A DNA stretch of 64,000 bases from Bacteroidota bacterium (GCA_016192035.1 JACPUW010000035.1:116323-180322); one strand, 5' to 3'. Numbered from the stretch's first letter, positions 1 to 9,838 are shown. Numbers and translations are program-made. Notes: generated by a model from the letters alone, not told the origin.

Positions 1-2141
1 TTTTGGTATAGGTGTTTGGTGTCCCACACGGTGCGGCCCTGTTCCCTTGACTCGTCAAGCAGTATGGGGGTAACGTGTATGCCCCCCATAAATGCCAGTT
101 TGGCGTTGATGCCCAGCACGGTAGAGCCCTTTTGTGGACTCAGTTGCCACTCCTTGCCCCCAAGCAGGTTGGCCATGGTGTTGGTATTCCAGGGAGTATT
201 GCGTTCCACTCCATCTTTTGGGGTGTATTTGCTCTCAAATACCGATGCCGTGGCCAGCATATAAAACCCCCGGTGCATGTACCGCTCGGCGGTAAACTCC
301 AGGCCGTAGTTGCGTCCGGTGCCCTCGTTCACCATCTTTTCGGCAGTGTAGCTGTCGTAGCTGTTTATGGCCGATTCGGGGTTGGCGGGATTGGCATATA
401 CCGGCACCTGGCCCAGCGCCTGGTAGTACCCTTCCACTTTTATGCGGTAGTGGCTGCCCAGTACCTGTTCCACGCCGGCCACCAGGTGGTTGGCCCGCAT
501 CATGCGCAGGTGCTTATTGGGCTGGGTGGTGGTGCTGCCCTCCTGTGATTGTGCCAAATAGGTGAGCAGCGAACCCGGACGTGTATGCCTGCCGTAGCCC
601 CCGGTGAGGTAGGTAGTGCTGCCCACTTGCCAGCGCATGCCCAGCCTGGGCTCCAGTGAATGGTCGCCACTGAGCAAGAAATGGGTGTAGTGTAGGCCCG
701 GCACGATGGAAAGCCGGGGCCCGGGCCGGTACCGCCATGACACAAACCCTTGTGCCAAACCGGCATTGCCCTTGTCGTCCAGGTTTTTTACCCAGGCTTC
801 AAGCCCCTGGTCCCAGTACTCGGCCTCCATGTCAAACAGTTGGTGGGTGTAGTACAGCCCCCCGCGCAACTGGTTAGACGCATTGATTTTATGGTCTATA
901 ATGGCTTGGCCGCGCAGCGCTGTTTTGTGGAGTGCATCGGCAAAGTTTCTCACAAATGCCCCATCTTGGCCCCGCTCCTCCTGCCAATAGGCACTCCCGT
1001 TCACCGAAGTGGAAACCGATGAATGGAGGAACGTGTGCTTAGACAACGAAATGCCGTGTTTGAGAATAAGGGTGCCCATATAGGCCGAATAGCTGTTTCT
1101 AAACACTTCGGTCTCCACGCCATCCAGGGTGTCTATGGCGCGGTCATTTATGGTGCTGTAGCCGCCCAGGCCCACCAGGGTAAACTTGCCCGCCTTGCCC
1201 GCCGGCAGCACCGCCTTGAATGAGGCATCTTGGTACTTGGGTATGCCGCCAAAACTGATCACGTCCAGGTTGTCAAGTATGGCCAGGCTCGAGTAGCGGT
1301 AGTTGGCCAAGTAGGTGCCTTTCTGCTGTCCATAGCCTATGGGACCCTCAGCGGTCAGGTCCACCCCCAGCACCCCGGCCGAAAAGGAATACTCGCGTTT
1401 TTGGTCATTGCCAGAGCGCAACCACATGTCCATCACGCCTGAGTAGGCATTGCCATACTCTGGGGCAAAGGCCCCGGTAAGAAAATCCGAGTTGGCCAGC
1501 ATGGCACTGTTGAGCGCGTTGATGGGGCCACCCGTGGTGCCCTCATCGGCAAAGTGGTTGGGGTTGGGTATTTCTACGCCTTCCAGCCGCCAGCAAATGC
1601 CGTGCGGGGAGTTCCCCCTTACCACTATATCATTGTTGCCCATAGGGTTTGAAGCCACCCCGGCAAAATTGGCCGCCATGCGGGCAGGATCGTTGAAGGT
1701 ACCCGCAAACCGGCTGGTTTCTTCTACCGAAAGGGTGCGCGCACTCGTGGTGAGCATTTCGTTTTTTAGGGCAGCCTTATCGGTGCTGGCCCCTATCACC
1801 ACCTCGGTCATTTTCACCACCGACTCGCGCAGCGCTACCTGCACCACCAGTTGTTTGGCCGAGGTGAGCACCAGGCTTGGCATAACCTGCTCTTCATAAC
1901 CCATATAGCTCACCGCCAGGTCTATGCGGCCCACCGGCACGCGCTCTATCACAAAGTTTCCCTCCGCGTCGGTTGACGCGCCCAGGGTAGGATTGGAGCC
2001 CAATACCACCACGGTAGCGCCTATGAGCGGCTGGCGCGTGTCTATGTCGCTCACCTGGCCCCTAATGGTTTGCCGCAGGGACTGGCCCCACAAGGCCGTA
2101 GATAAAACCAAGGCCATGAACAAGATAAAGATAGATTTCAT
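1..2141 (-). CDS. TonB-dependent receptor (SusC-like), 3' end cut by window edge
   Basis: Outer-membrane active transporter driven by TonB. About 713 residues are visible and the C-terminal barrel strands lie outside the window. It begins MKSIFILFMALVLSTALWGQ, a clear signal peptide, followed by a carboxypeptidase-regulatory-like domain (about residues 25-105, with the phrases IRGQVSDIDTRQPLIGATV and VPVGRIDLAVSYMGYEEQ). A plug domain follows with NNDIVVRGNSPHGICWRLEG and the DFLTGAFAPEYGNAYSGVMD stretch, then barrel sequence rich in aromatic-ended strands. The start codon lies 11 bp after the stop of the repeat surface protein upstream, so the two are probably one operon. The substrate cannot be read from the sequence, and no SusD-like partner is visible on this side. 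The family call is firm; the specificity is open. Confidence 0.93.
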   Translation of the reverse strand, partial: MKSIFILFMALVLSTALWGQSLRQTIRGQVSDIDTRQPLIGATVVVLGSNPTLGASTDAEGNFVIERVPVGRIDLAVSYMGYEEQVMPSLVLTSAKQLVVQVALRESVVKMTEVVIGASTDKAALKNEMLTTSARTLSVEETSRFAGTFNDPARMAANFAGVASNPMGNNDIVVRGNSPHGICWRLEGVEIPNPNHFADEGTTGGPINALNSAMLANSDFLTGAFAPEYGNAYSGVMDMWLRSGNDQKREYSFSAGVLGVDLTAEGPIGYGQQKGTYLANYRYSSLAILDNLDVISFGGIPKYQDASFKAVLPAGKAGKFTLVGLGGYSTINDRAIDTLDGVETEVFRNSYSAYMGTLILKHGISLSKHTFLHSSVSTSVNGSAYWQEERGQDGAFVRNFADALHKTALRGQAIIDHKINASNQLRGGLYYTHQLFDMEAEYWDQGLEAWVKNLDDKGNAGLAQGFVSWRYRPGPRLSIVPGLHYTHFLLSGDHSLEPRLGMRWQVGSTTYLTGGYGRHTRPGSLLTYLAQSQEGSTTTQPNKHLRMMRANHLVAGVEQVLGSHYRIKVEGYYQALGQVPVYANPANPESAINSYDSYTAEKMVNEGTGRNYGLEFTAERYMHRGFYMLATASVFESKYTPKDGVERNTPWNTNTMANLLGGKEWQLSPQKGSTVLGINAKLAFMGGIHVTPILLDESREQGRTVWDTKHLYQ

Positions 2142-2152
2142 ATGGCTTATGA

Positions 2153-3379
2153 TCAATTAAATGAAGGTGAAAACCTCAATCCGCCCTGGGCGCCCACGTA
2201 GGCACTCATTTGGGTACGGCCCCAGTCGTAGTCCCATGATGGCACCTTAATGATTTCCCGGGCATATGGATGTTCGCCGCTGCGGTGCTCCCACCACCAC
2301 AATTGGTTGAAAGTAGGCCCCACAAACAACTCGATTTGGGGCATCAATTTGGCCGACACGCTTAATTCCAGCTTGTTGAGCATCAAAAAATGGTCATATC
2401 GCCAGTGGTTTTCTACTATCTGGTGGCTATTGGCCTCTATATCCAGGGCCAGGCGTTTGCCCAGGGGCAGCTTGGTGCCCACCCCATAGCCATAGCTAAA
2501 CAGCAAAGCTTCTTTGGTAGGCCGCATGCCCAGGGTAAACACGTTGTAAAACTTGGTGGTACCCGTTTTAAGGGCCGCGGTGACAAACAGGTTTTCGTGG
2601 GTTTTGATTTCCATTGCCTTGTAGCCCTTGGCCGACAGGTTGATCAAACCTATGGCCATGCCGCTGCCTATGGTGTCACTTATGTTCACTATGCCCAGCT
2701 GGAGCCCGTCCACTCGCTGGGCCACATTGATAAACCCGCTCACCTGATGGCCCTTTACCAGTCGTGCAACATTGGCAAATCCTGAAATCTGTCCGCCCAG
2801 TAGGGTGTCGGTCACCACGTTGGCAAAACCTGCCGCCTGGTATCCGGCGGTGCGCCCGGTGGCCACGTTGGCAAATCCGCTTATCTGCGCCCCCTGCACC
2901 GGCCCCACGGCTATATTGGCAAACCCCGCCCCCTGCACCCCCCAGAGTCCATCAGCCGCCAGATTGGCAAACCCCGCAGCTTGCCAAGCCTTTGTTTCAC
3001 CGGCCGATATGTTGGCAAACCCCGCAGCTTGTAGCCCACTTGTATTGCCCACGGCCAGGTTGGCAAATCCCGATAACTGAGCGCCATACACGTTGCCACC
3101 CACAGTGTTGGCAAATCCGGCCAACTGGGCGCCCCGCATGTGCGACCTAAGGTGGTTGCTAAACCCGGCCATTTCCACGCCGTCAAGGCCACCCTGGTAG
3201 CCCGAAATCAGGTTGATAGACACGGTGTTTACACAGTTTGGTGCTTCCAATCCATTGGTTCCCAATGGGAAAAAGAAAGTAATCTGGCCCGGGCGCTGCA
3301 GCATGGAGTCGGCATGCTGCGCCAGGCAAAGCATAGGGGCCAAGAGCAGCCCCATGATAAATGGGTAAATGGTTCTCAT
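2153..3379 (-). CDS. Surface protein with ten 16-residue GFAN repeats (LA_2272-like)
   Basis: A protein of 408 residues starting MRTIYPFIMGLLLAPMLCLA, a signal peptide. A longer frame starting 13 codons upstream would bury that peptide, so the ATG at 3379 is preferred. The middle (about 2690-3180) holds roughly ten copies of a 16-residue unit of the form GFAN-x7-G-x-Q-x2, for example GFANLAVGNTSGLQAA. The last units decay to GFIN, GIVN and GLIN. The C-terminal 150 residues look like outer-membrane beta strands. Repeats of this kind occur in the LA_2272 surface-repeat family; their job is unknown and a beta-solenoid fold is my inference. It lies directly upstream of a TonB receptor and is probably co-transcribed with it. 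Confidence 0.8.
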   Translation of the reverse strand: MRTIYPFIMGLLLAPMLCLAQHADSMLQRPGQITFFFPLGTNGLEAPNCVNTVSINLISGYQGGLDGVEMAGFSNHLRSHMRGAQLAGFANTVGGNVYGAQLSGFANLAVGNTSGLQAAGFANISAGETKAWQAAGFANLAADGLWGVQGAGFANIAVGPVQGAQISGFANVATGRTAGYQAAGFANVVTDTLLGGQISGFANVARLVKGHQVSGFINVAQRVDGLQLGIVNISDTIGSGMAIGLINLSAKGYKAMEIKTHENLFVTAALKTGTTKFYNVFTLGMRPTKEALLFSYGYGVGTKLPLGKRLALDIEANSHQIVENHWRYDHFLMLNKLELSVSAKLMPQIELFVGPTFNQLWWWEHRSGEHPYAREIIKVPSWDYDWGRTQMSAYVGAQGGLRFSPSFN

Positions 3380-3814
3380 GAATGTTGATTTTAGCACCCC
3401 AGACAGGCAGCTGGGCAAATACCCCTATTGGGGCAATGAGAACCTGGGTACTTTTTTTGGGGTATTTCAAATCAAACTCACCTATTGCGCTCATATACAG
3501 ATATTATGCAGCTAGGCCATGAGGTTTGCCCAGTGCCCGGCCCTTGTTTCTTGGTGTGCGTAGGCCTGGCCTCTCCGTTGGGGCGGCTGGTGTGGCTTGG
3601 TCATATGCCTGTAGGGATAGGTTGGGGGTTGAACCGTTTTCCATTTTCAAGAAATATCTTTTTGAGCACCACAACTTTTTTGTTCAGCCTGCCCAGCGTG
3701 CTGCCTTAGCCAAAGCCTTCATTGCTCTACGCCAACCGCGTATCACTACCCAACTGATTGAAAAACAAATCAATCATGGTTTGGTTATTGAATTATCCTC
3801 ACAGTATCCGTAGG
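3380..3814. other. 435 bp gap without a convincing gene
   Basis: Lies between the 5' end of the repeat surface protein and the 3' end of the transposase gene. Short open frames exist on the + strand (3485-3709 and 3526-3813), but neither has a signal peptide, a recognisable motif or a promoter box. I see no terminator hairpin or tRNA. The frame ending at 3813 has protein-like composition near its end (FVQPAQRAALAKAF) and could be a gene remnant. Confidence 0.4.
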
Positions 3815-4567
3815 TCATGGTTTATAAAATTTATCATCATTCCATTTGGATGGATTGTTCATTATATATTTCGAAATGTTTTGATAGGATTGTTCATCCC
3901 GTATGATGCGTTCCCAATAATTGCGTTGCCAAATTTTCCCCATTTTGGGTACAGGGTTTACCCCGGCCCATTTTTGTTTATAAATATCCAAACATGCATT
4001 TGCCACCAATGATTTGTAGGCACCCACAATGTCGGAAACGGTCGGGGCAATCCCTTGCGGTTGCCCGTTTTGAATATCGGGTTGCCCGTTTTGAATATCG
4101 GGTTGCCCGTTTTGAATATCGGGTTGCGGGTTTTGAATATCGGGTTGCGGGTTTTGAATATCGGGTTGCCCGTTTTGAATATCGGGTTGCCCGTTTTGAA
4201 TATCGGGTTGCGGGTTTTGAATATCGGGTTGCCCGTTTTGAATATCGGGTTGCGGGTTATTTAGGGCAAGGGTAAACCTTGCCCCTATGGGGGTATCGTT
4301 CAACGAAATAATACCATGCATGTGATCGGGCATTATTTGAAATACATCCAATTCCATATTTGGAAATCGTTCCACCAATTTTGCCCATTCGTTTTGGGCA
4401 ATGTCCCCATATTGGTTCAAAATCATTTTGCCGTTTTCAATTTTCCCGAAACGCCAAATCCTATCCTGACAACATATTGTTATAAAATACAATCCTGCCT
4501 GCGAATAATCGTAGCCTTTTAGGCGTATGGACCTTCGTCGATGGATTTTTGGATTGTACTTGGTCAT
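3815..4567 (-). CDS. IS200-like / REP-associated tyrosine transposase with heptapeptide repeat insert
   Basis: A single-strand HUH-type transposase, or a RAYT-like domesticated relative, of 250 residues. The N-terminal half has RSIRLKGYDYSQAGLYFITI and the HUH motif in MPDHMHGII. The C-terminal half has GAYKSLVANACLDIYKQ, whose Tyr is probably the nucleophile (inference), then GKIWQRNYWERIIRDEQSYQ and the family ending YIMNNPSKWNDDKFY. Between the halves sit nine tandem copies of a heptapeptide, GQPDIQN or PQPDIQN, so the gene is longer than its relatives. The frame is intact. I see no IS605-style accessory gene or clear terminal hairpins, so it may be an immobile single-copy RAYT. Confidence 0.87.
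   Translation of the reverse strand: MTKYNPKIHRRRSIRLKGYDYSQAGLYFITICCQDRIWRFGKIENGKMILNQYGDIAQNEWAKLVERFPNMELDVFQIMPDHMHGIISLNDTPIGARFTLALNNPQPDIQNGQPDIQNPQPDIQNGQPDIQNGQPDIQNPQPDIQNPQPDIQNGQPDIQNGQPDIQNGQPQGIAPTVSDIVGAYKSLVANACLDIYKQKWAGVNPVPKMGKIWQRNYWERIIRDEQSYQNISKYIMNNPSKWNDDKFYKP
4066..4256 (-). repeat. 21-bp tandem repeat (nine copies) inside the transposase gene
   Basis: Nine in-frame 21-bp units with almost no divergence except one codon: each starts with Gly (GGC) or Pro (CCG or CCC) followed by QPDIQN. Read on the minus strand, the order is P,G,P,G,G,P,P,G,G. It falls in the variable linker between the HUH and tyrosine halves. Near identity suggests recent expansion by slippage or unequal exchange. 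Confidence 0.95.
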
Positions 4568-4891
4568 ATTTCTTTTTGAGGGGCTTTTCTGTTTTATTGC
4601 CGCCGTAGTACCTATTGCCCAGACCTGTTAAGGCGCAATAGGCTTCGAAAATAATAAACATCGTACACCAATCCCGGACCGCTATTAAAGGGGCAAACTC
4701 AAAGGGGGTTGCCGGTGCCACCATGAGCGTGTGTTTCGATCAAGTCACCAAGGTGAACCGTAACAGCCACCTCCCGTATAGCCACTATGGCGAATTGTTT
4801 TGGCAGCCAGTAACCTTAGGTCTTTAATCATGATCCCGCGTGGCTTCCAGCCTGTCGGTGGAAACCTAAAATGTTTTGAGTTAAATAGCTC
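4568..4891. other. 324 bp gap between transposase and hutU
   Basis: Holds the transposase upstream region and the hutU 3' flank. An 87-codon minus-strand frame (4461-4724) overlaps the transposase start and has no family features, so I do not call it. No strong hairpin terminator or TAnnTTTG box is seen here. Confidence 0.4.
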
Positions 4892-6586
4892 TTATCCATT
4901 CGATTTTATTCTTTGGTTTAGGTCTAGCCCATGCCGCTTGGCTGTTTCTTCTGCCAGCTCATATCCAGCATCGGCATGCCTTATTACGCCCATTGCGGGG
5001 TCGTTGTGCAACACACGGGCCAAGCGAGCGGCTGCCTCGGCAGTCCCATCGGCCACTATTACCACCCCGGCGTGCAGGCTGTAGCCTATGCCTACCCCGC
5101 CACCGTGATGTACCGATACCCAAGTGGCCCCACCAGCAGTATTGATCAGGGCATTCAGTATGGGCCAGTCGGCTATGGCATCGCTGCCATCTTTCATCCC
5201 CTCAGTTTCCCTGTTGGGCGAAGCCACCGATCCGGTATCTAAATGGTCGCGGCCTATCACTATGGGTGCCTTCACCTTACCTGTCCTTACCAATTCGTTG
5301 AAAGCCAGGGCGGCTTTTTGTCTCTCGCCCTGGGCCAGCCAGCAAATGCGTGCCGGCAAGCCCTGAAAGGCTATGCGTTCCTGCGCCATATGGATCCACC
5401 GTGCCAGCCCCTCGTTATCAGGAAACAGCGATAGGATGGTCCGGTCAGTTTCATAAATATCTTCTGGATCGCCTGAAAGGGCCACCCACCTAAAAGGGCC
5501 TTTGCCCTCACAAAACAGCGGTCGTATATAGGCCGGCACAAAGCCCGGAAAGTCAAACGCGTTTTCCACCCCTTCTTCCAGTGCCCTGCCCCGCAGGTTA
5601 TTGCCATAGTCAAATGTGATGGCCCCCCGTTTTTTGAGCTCAAGCATCAGCCGCACGTGTTTGGCCATGCTGGCACGGGCCAGTTTCATGTATTCATCGG
5701 GTTGCGAATTGCGCAGCAGGGTGCCCTGGGCCGGGTCTAGTCCCTGGGGCAGGTATCCATTGAGCGGGTCGTGGGCTGATGTCTGGTCGGTGAGCAGGTC
5801 AGGGCAAATGCCCCTTTCCATAAGCCGCTCCAGCAAGTCCACTATGTTGCCGTGGTAGGCTACTGACCGGGCTTGACTTTTGGCCTTGGCATCCAGGGCG
5901 GCGTTTATGGCCTTGTCCAAGCCCTCATGCCATTCATCAAGGTAGCGGGTGTCTATGCGCCGTTTTATCCGCCAGGCCTCTACTTCAGCCACCAGGCATA
6001 CGCCATGGTTCATGGTTACGGCCAGGGGTTGCGCCCCGCCCATGCCGCCCAAACCGGCAGTTACGCTTAGGGTTCCGGCAAGGCTGCCGCCAAAATGCTG
6101 CCGCGCGGCCTCCCCAAAGGTCTCATAGGTGCCCTGCACTATTCCTTGTGAGCCTATGTATATCCACGAACCCGCAGTCATTTGGCCGTACATGGTGAGC
6201 CCTTTCTTTTCCAGGGCCAGAAAATTGTCGAACGTGGCCCAGTGAGGTACCAGCATCGAATTGCTAATAAGCACCCTGGGGGCATTGGCGTGGCTTGGCA
6301 ATATACCCACCGCTTTTCCCGACTGTACCAGCAGGGTCTCCTCATCGCCCAGTTGCTTTAGGGCTAGGAGTATGTCTATGAGTGCCTGTTTATTGCGCGC
6401 CGCCTTGCCCGATCCGCCATATACCACCAAGTCTTCTGGCCGTTCGGCGTTTTCGGCATCCAGGTTATTGAGCAGCATCCTAAAGGCCGCTTCTTGCTGC
6501 CAGCCTTTACAGTGCAGTTCCGTTCCCCGTGGCGCATGTATTTTCTTTAAGTCAATGTGTTGAATGGCATCAATGGTATATTCCAT
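4892..6586 (-). CDS. hutU: Urocanate hydratase (urocanase)
   Basis: Converts urocanate to 4-imidazolone-5-propionate, the second step of histidine breakdown, in the cytoplasm with tightly bound NAD+. The 564 residues match the family length of about 555. Diagnostic stretches are [12 protein letters not shown] near residue 55, the glycine-rich NAD-binding segment [19 protein letters not shown], and [20 protein letters not shown], which carries the conserved catalytic-region Cys. The start ATG lies 27 bp downstream of a CAAATGTA box (TACATTTG on the coding strand), which fits a Bacteroidetes -7 element. No hutH, hutI or hutG gene is visible nearby, so the rest of the pathway must lie elsewhere. 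Confidence 0.97.
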   Translation of the reverse strand: MEYTIDAIQHIDLKKIHAPRGTELHCKGWQQEAAFRMLLNNLDAENAERPEDLVVYGGSGKAARNKQALIDILLALKQLGDEETLLVQSGKAVGILPSHANAPRVLISNSMLVPHWATFDNFLALEKKGLTMYGQMTAGSWIYIGSQGIVQGTYETFGEAARQHFGGSLAGTLSVTAGLGGMGGAQPLAVTMNHGVCLVAEVEAWRIKRRIDTRYLDEWHEGLDKAINAALDAKAKSQARSVAYHGNIVDLLERLMERGICPDLLTDQTSAHDPLNGYLPQGLDPAQGTLLRNSQPDEYMKLARASMAKHVRLMLELKKRGAITFDYGNNLRGRALEEGVENAFDFPGFVPAYIRPLFCEGKGPFRWVALSGDPEDIYETDRTILSLFPDNEGLARWIHMAQERIAFQGLPARICWLAQGERQKAALAFNELVRTGKVKAPIVIGRDHLDTGSVASPNRETEGMKDGSDAIADWPILNALINTAGGATWVSVHHGGGVGIGYSLHAGVVIVADGTAEAAARLARVLHNDPAMGVIRHADAGYELAEETAKRHGLDLNQRIKSNG

Positions 6587-6613
6587 GAAAGGGCTTCCTT
6601 TGGTAGGTTTTCA

Positions 6614-6621
6614 CAAATGTA
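6614..6621 (-). promoter_or_regulatory. -7 box TACATTTG for hutU
   Basis: Matches the Bacteroidetes TAnnTTTG -7 consensus on the minus strand, 27 bp before the hutU ATG. There is no perfect TTTG at -33. Confidence 0.55.
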
Positions 6622-6656
6622 CAATGGGCCCATAGGCCAACCCCATGGCACGGGCA

Positions 6657-7307
6657 TTACTCACCTATGGGCACACTTTCGCCCAGAAACTTCGGCTTCT
6701 TTTCTATTAGCAAGTCTATGAATACTTTGGAGCGGGCAAAAACTTCACGTATCCGGGTTTTCAAGCCGTTGTGCCGTTCCACATCGCGGGCATTGTAGGC
6801 TATGGCGTTTATGCCGTGGGCATGGGCTAAAAAAACCGCCCTTTCATTGTGAAAGCGTTGTGATATAATGGTATAGGTATCCTGCCCAAATACTTCCTTG
6901 CAGCGCACTATGGAGTCTAGTGTGCGAAAGCCCGCGTAGTCAAGTACTATCCGCTCACGGGGTATCCCCGCCTCGAGTAGGGCATTCAGCATATCGCGAG
7001 GCTCATTGTAGGTCACCTGCCGGTTATCGCCGCTTACCAGTATATAGTCTATTTTGCCCAGTTGGTAGAGTGCCGCCGCAGCCGCTATTCTGTTTGTAAA
7101 ATACATGTTTGCCCGCCCATTAGCCACCTTTTTGCTGGTGCCCAGCACCAGGCCTACCCGGTTGTAGGGCAGTTCTTCCATGCTGCTGTAGGTGTATTTA
7201 TAGGCATAGAACCCTATGGTAACATAGGCCCCTAATACCAAGGAGAACAGTACCAACAATGTCCATAACAGGGTACGGCGCTTTACTAAGCGTATGTGGG
7301 GTTTCAT
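6657..7307 (-). CDS. sanA: SanA/YdcF-like (DUF218) inner-membrane protein
   Basis: A protein of 216 residues with one N-terminal membrane anchor (about residues 12-34, TLLWTLLVLFSLVLGAYVTI) and a periplasmic DUF218 domain. Typical SanA phrases are LVLGTSKKVANGRANMYFTN, ILVSGDNRQVTYNEPRDM, IVLDYAGFRTLDSIVR and ISQRFHNERAVFLA. In enterobacteria SanA affects envelope permeability to vancomycin at high temperature; the chemistry is not established. It lies 70 bp upstream of hutU on the same strand, but hutU has its own -7 box, so they need not be one operon. Confidence 0.9.
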   Translation of the reverse strand: MKPHIRLVKRRTLLWTLLVLFSLVLGAYVTIGFYAYKYTYSSMEELPYNRVGLVLGTSKKVANGRANMYFTNRIAAAAALYQLGKIDYILVSGDNRQVTYNEPRDMLNALLEAGIPRERIVLDYAGFRTLDSIVRCKEVFGQDTYTIISQRFHNERAVFLAHAHGINAIAYNARDVERHNGLKTRIREVFARSKVFIDLLIEKKPKFLGESVPIGE

Positions 7308-7397
7308 GGTAAGCCGCTGGCAGGGAGTGGTTGGGCGAATATCGTGAAGCTATTGTAAACTCCGCTGCATAGGGAAGCGCACCTTATGGGCAGTCCC

Positions 7398-7405
7398 TAC
7401 TTTTG
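7398..7405 (+). promoter_or_regulatory. -7 box TACTTTTG for the T9SS gene at 7431
   Basis: Matches TAnnTTTG. It ends 25 bp before the ATG at 7431, which supports that start over the upstream in-frame ATG at 7386. Confidence 0.55.
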
Positions 7406-7430
7406 CGGCCAATTAATCACTACTCTTACC

Positions 7431-9809
7431 ATGAAGCATTTGTTTACCACATTGTTGGCTTTGTTGGTCTTTTCTGCGGCCCATGCCCAGACCGATTGTT
7501 CAGACCTGTTTTTCTCCGAATACATTGAAGGATCGAGCAACAACAAAGGACTTGAAATTTTTAACCCATCAAAAGGCACCATTGACCTGACAGGGTATGT
7601 GGTGGCCTTGTTTTCAAATGGCAGCACCAATCCTTCTTACACCCTGGCACTCAAAGGGAAACTGGCTTCGGGCGCTACTTACCATATCGTAAACTCATCG
7701 GCCAATGCCACCATTAAGGCTTTTGCCGATACCACACACTCGGTAACTTTCTATAACGGCGACGATGCCGTGGTGCTGGGCAAGGTAAACGGTATGTCCA
7801 TTGATACCCTTGATGTGATAGGTATTGTGGGCCAAGACCCCGGCACCAATTGGAAAGTGGGCACCGGTGCTACCAGTGAGTACACACTGGTGCGCGCTGA
7901 GTCGGTTAAGGCCGGCACGCCACGCTGGAAAGTGGGTGCTACCCAGTGGGATGTGTATGCACAGGATGAGTTTTCCTATTTCGGCAGCCACACCTCAGAT
8001 TGTATGAAATCTACTTCAGCCCAGGGCTTGGTTGACTTTGACCGTTCTGCCTATTCGGTAGGCGAGGCTGGAGCGGGTTTGGCAGCCGTGGTTTCGGTAG
8101 ATACCGTGTCGCCCAATGATACGGTGCGCGTACATGTATGGACCGAGGACGGAACGGCAGCCATTAATACCCACTACACGTTTGACGATACGGTACTGAT
8201 TTTTACGCATACCAGCCTGATTGATACCGTAGAAGTGGGCATTATGGACAATCCCATTTATCAAGGCGACCTGATGTTTAGCCTAATACTGGAGGTACAG
8301 GGCGCCAATGCATCAGGCGGGCTTGATACAGCCGCCGTCACCATCATGGATGATGAGTACCCTTGGGTAAGCATAGCTAAACTGCGGGAGACCGACTCCA
8401 CGGGCGCCATACTCTACAGCGGCAAAAAGGTGTGGAGCGGTGGCATAGTAAACACGGCCACCAGCTTCAATGCCTCGTCCCTAAACATTCATTTTCAGTC
8501 GGGCGGGCATGGCATGGGTATGTTCTTTTCGCAGCCGGGATATACGCCCCAGGTGGGCGACAGCATCATTATCCTTGGCACTGTTAGCCAGTACAACGGG
8601 TTGGCCCAGTTTGGCAGCGCCGATTCATTTGCCGTAATTTCTAGTGGCAATCCGGTGGTATCCAAAGTGGTTACCACACTTGATGAGTCCACTGAATCAC
8701 TTCTCATTACCATCAAAGACTTAGTACTGGTAGATCCGGGCCAGTGGAAATCATCGGGTTCGTTTAACGTGGACATCACCAACGGGGTTGACACCTTTGT
8801 GATGCGCATAGACAGCGACACCGATATAGACGGACAGCCCGCCCCTGGCGTAGCCTTTAGCCTCACAGGTGTTGGTGGCCAATTTGACAGCCAAGTGCCC
8901 AGATTTGAAGGATACCAGATTCTGCCCAGAAACATGATGGACATAAACCTTTCGGAATATGACCTTACCATAGCGCAGGTCCGCCAAAACGATAGCTCTG
9001 GCAACCCATTGTACCTGGGAAGGGTGGTGCGCACCCGTGGTGTAGTAAATACAGGAGCCTCGTTTAATGGCAGTGGCATACAGATTTCCATGCAGAGTGC
9101 AGGTTGGGGCATAACCCTCTACGGCAGCGGCACCGATTATGGGTATGGCAACTTTGCCTTTGGCGACAGCATAGAGGTGCTTGGCACCCTGCGCCAGTAC
9201 AATGGTTTGGCCGAAATAGATTTTATAGATACCATCATAGTGCACGCCACCGGCTTGCTCATAGAGCCAGTGGTAGTAGATACACTTGATGAAACCGCTG
9301 AATCTAAGTTAATTAAATTTGAAAAGGTGCAATTGGTAGATACCATGCAGTGGAAACAGTCGGGCTCTTTTAACGCCACTTTTGCCCAGGGGGCCAACAA
9401 CTTCGCACTGCGGGTGGACAGCGATACCGATATACCGGGCATGTGGGCACCCAAATCCACCTTTGACCTTATTGGCATTGGAGGCCAGTTTGACGGAACC
9501 CTTCCATTTGATGGTGGTTACCAACTGTTCCCGCGCAGCCGCGCCGATGTAGTGCTTCCCGTGTCGGTGGCTGGCCAACTGAACGACGGGTTGCGTGTGT
9601 ACCCCAACCCCACCAGCGGCAAGGTGTTCATAGACGGCGCTACCGCTTCTGTAAGTGTAGAAGTGTATAATTTGGTGGGTACCAGGGTACTGTCGTTTGC
9701 CAATGTGCAAAATGGCTTAGACCTTTCGGCCCTGCCAAAGGGTATGTATATCTTGGATGCCTCTTCAAATGGTTCGCCGCTGTTTACCCGAAGGGTAATC
9801 AAGAACTAA
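7431..9809 (+). CDS. T9SS cargo: lamin-tail and Calx-beta domain protein
   Basis: A secreted or surface protein of 792 residues. The signal peptide is MKHLFTTLLALLVFSAAHAQ. A lamin-tail domain follows (about residues 22-185; LFFSEYIEGSSNNKGLEIFN), then a Calx-beta repeat (about 205-310; SVGEAGAGLAAVVSV, ending AAVTIMDDEYP). Two copies of a roughly 180-residue unit come next, starting VSIAKLRETDSTGAILYSGK and LTIAQVRQNDSSGNPLYLGR. Both contain a GDSI-(I/E)(I/V)LGT core and look like OB-fold modules. The C terminus (LRVYPNPTSGKVFIDG to KGMYILDA) is a type A sorting domain. LTD proteins with this layout are often found beside secreted nucleases, but no nuclease motif is seen here. It is followed by a clear terminator. 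Confidence 0.9.
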   Translation: MKHLFTTLLALLVFSAAHAQTDCSDLFFSEYIEGSSNNKGLEIFNPSKGTIDLTGYVVALFSNGSTNPSYTLALKGKLASGATYHIVNSSANATIKAFADTTHSVTFYNGDDAVVLGKVNGMSIDTLDVIGIVGQDPGTNWKVGTGATSEYTLVRAESVKAGTPRWKVGATQWDVYAQDEFSYFGSHTSDCMKSTSAQGLVDFDRSAYSVGEAGAGLAAVVSVDTVSPNDTVRVHVWTEDGTAAINTHYTFDDTVLIFTHTSLIDTVEVGIMDNPIYQGDLMFSLILEVQGANASGGLDTAAVTIMDDEYPWVSIAKLRETDSTGAILYSGKKVWSGGIVNTATSFNASSLNIHFQSGGHGMGMFFSQPGYTPQVGDSIIILGTVSQYNGLAQFGSADSFAVISSGNPVVSKVVTTLDESTESLLITIKDLVLVDPGQWKSSGSFNVDITNGVDTFVMRIDSDTDIDGQPAPGVAFSLTGVGGQFDSQVPRFEGYQILPRNMMDINLSEYDLTIAQVRQNDSSGNPLYLGRVVRTRGVVNTGASFNGSGIQISMQSAGWGITLYGSGTDYGYGNFAFGDSIEVLGTLRQYNGLAEIDFIDTIIVHATGLLIEPVVVDTLDETAESKLIKFEKVQLVDTMQWKQSGSFNATFAQGANNFALRVDSDTDIPGMWAPKSTFDLIGIGGQFDGTLPFDGGYQLFPRSRADVVLPVSVAGQLNDGLRVYPNPTSGKVFIDGATASVSVEVYNLVGTRVLSFANVQNGLDLSALPKGMYILDASSNGSPLFTRRVIKN

Positions 9810-9838
9810 GAAATTGTAATTCAATTATTAACAACGAT

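Noticed and set aside
3526-3813. 95-codon + strand frame upstream of the transposase end
   Set aside because: No promoter box, signal peptide or recognised family; may be a remnant at best.
4066-4256. CRISPR-like appearance of the 21-bp tandem repeats
   Set aside because: The units are head to tail without spacers and keep the transposase reading frame; they are a coding minisatellite.
4461-4724. 87-codon minus frame overlapping the transposase start
   Set aside because: Overlaps a well supported gene and has no motif.
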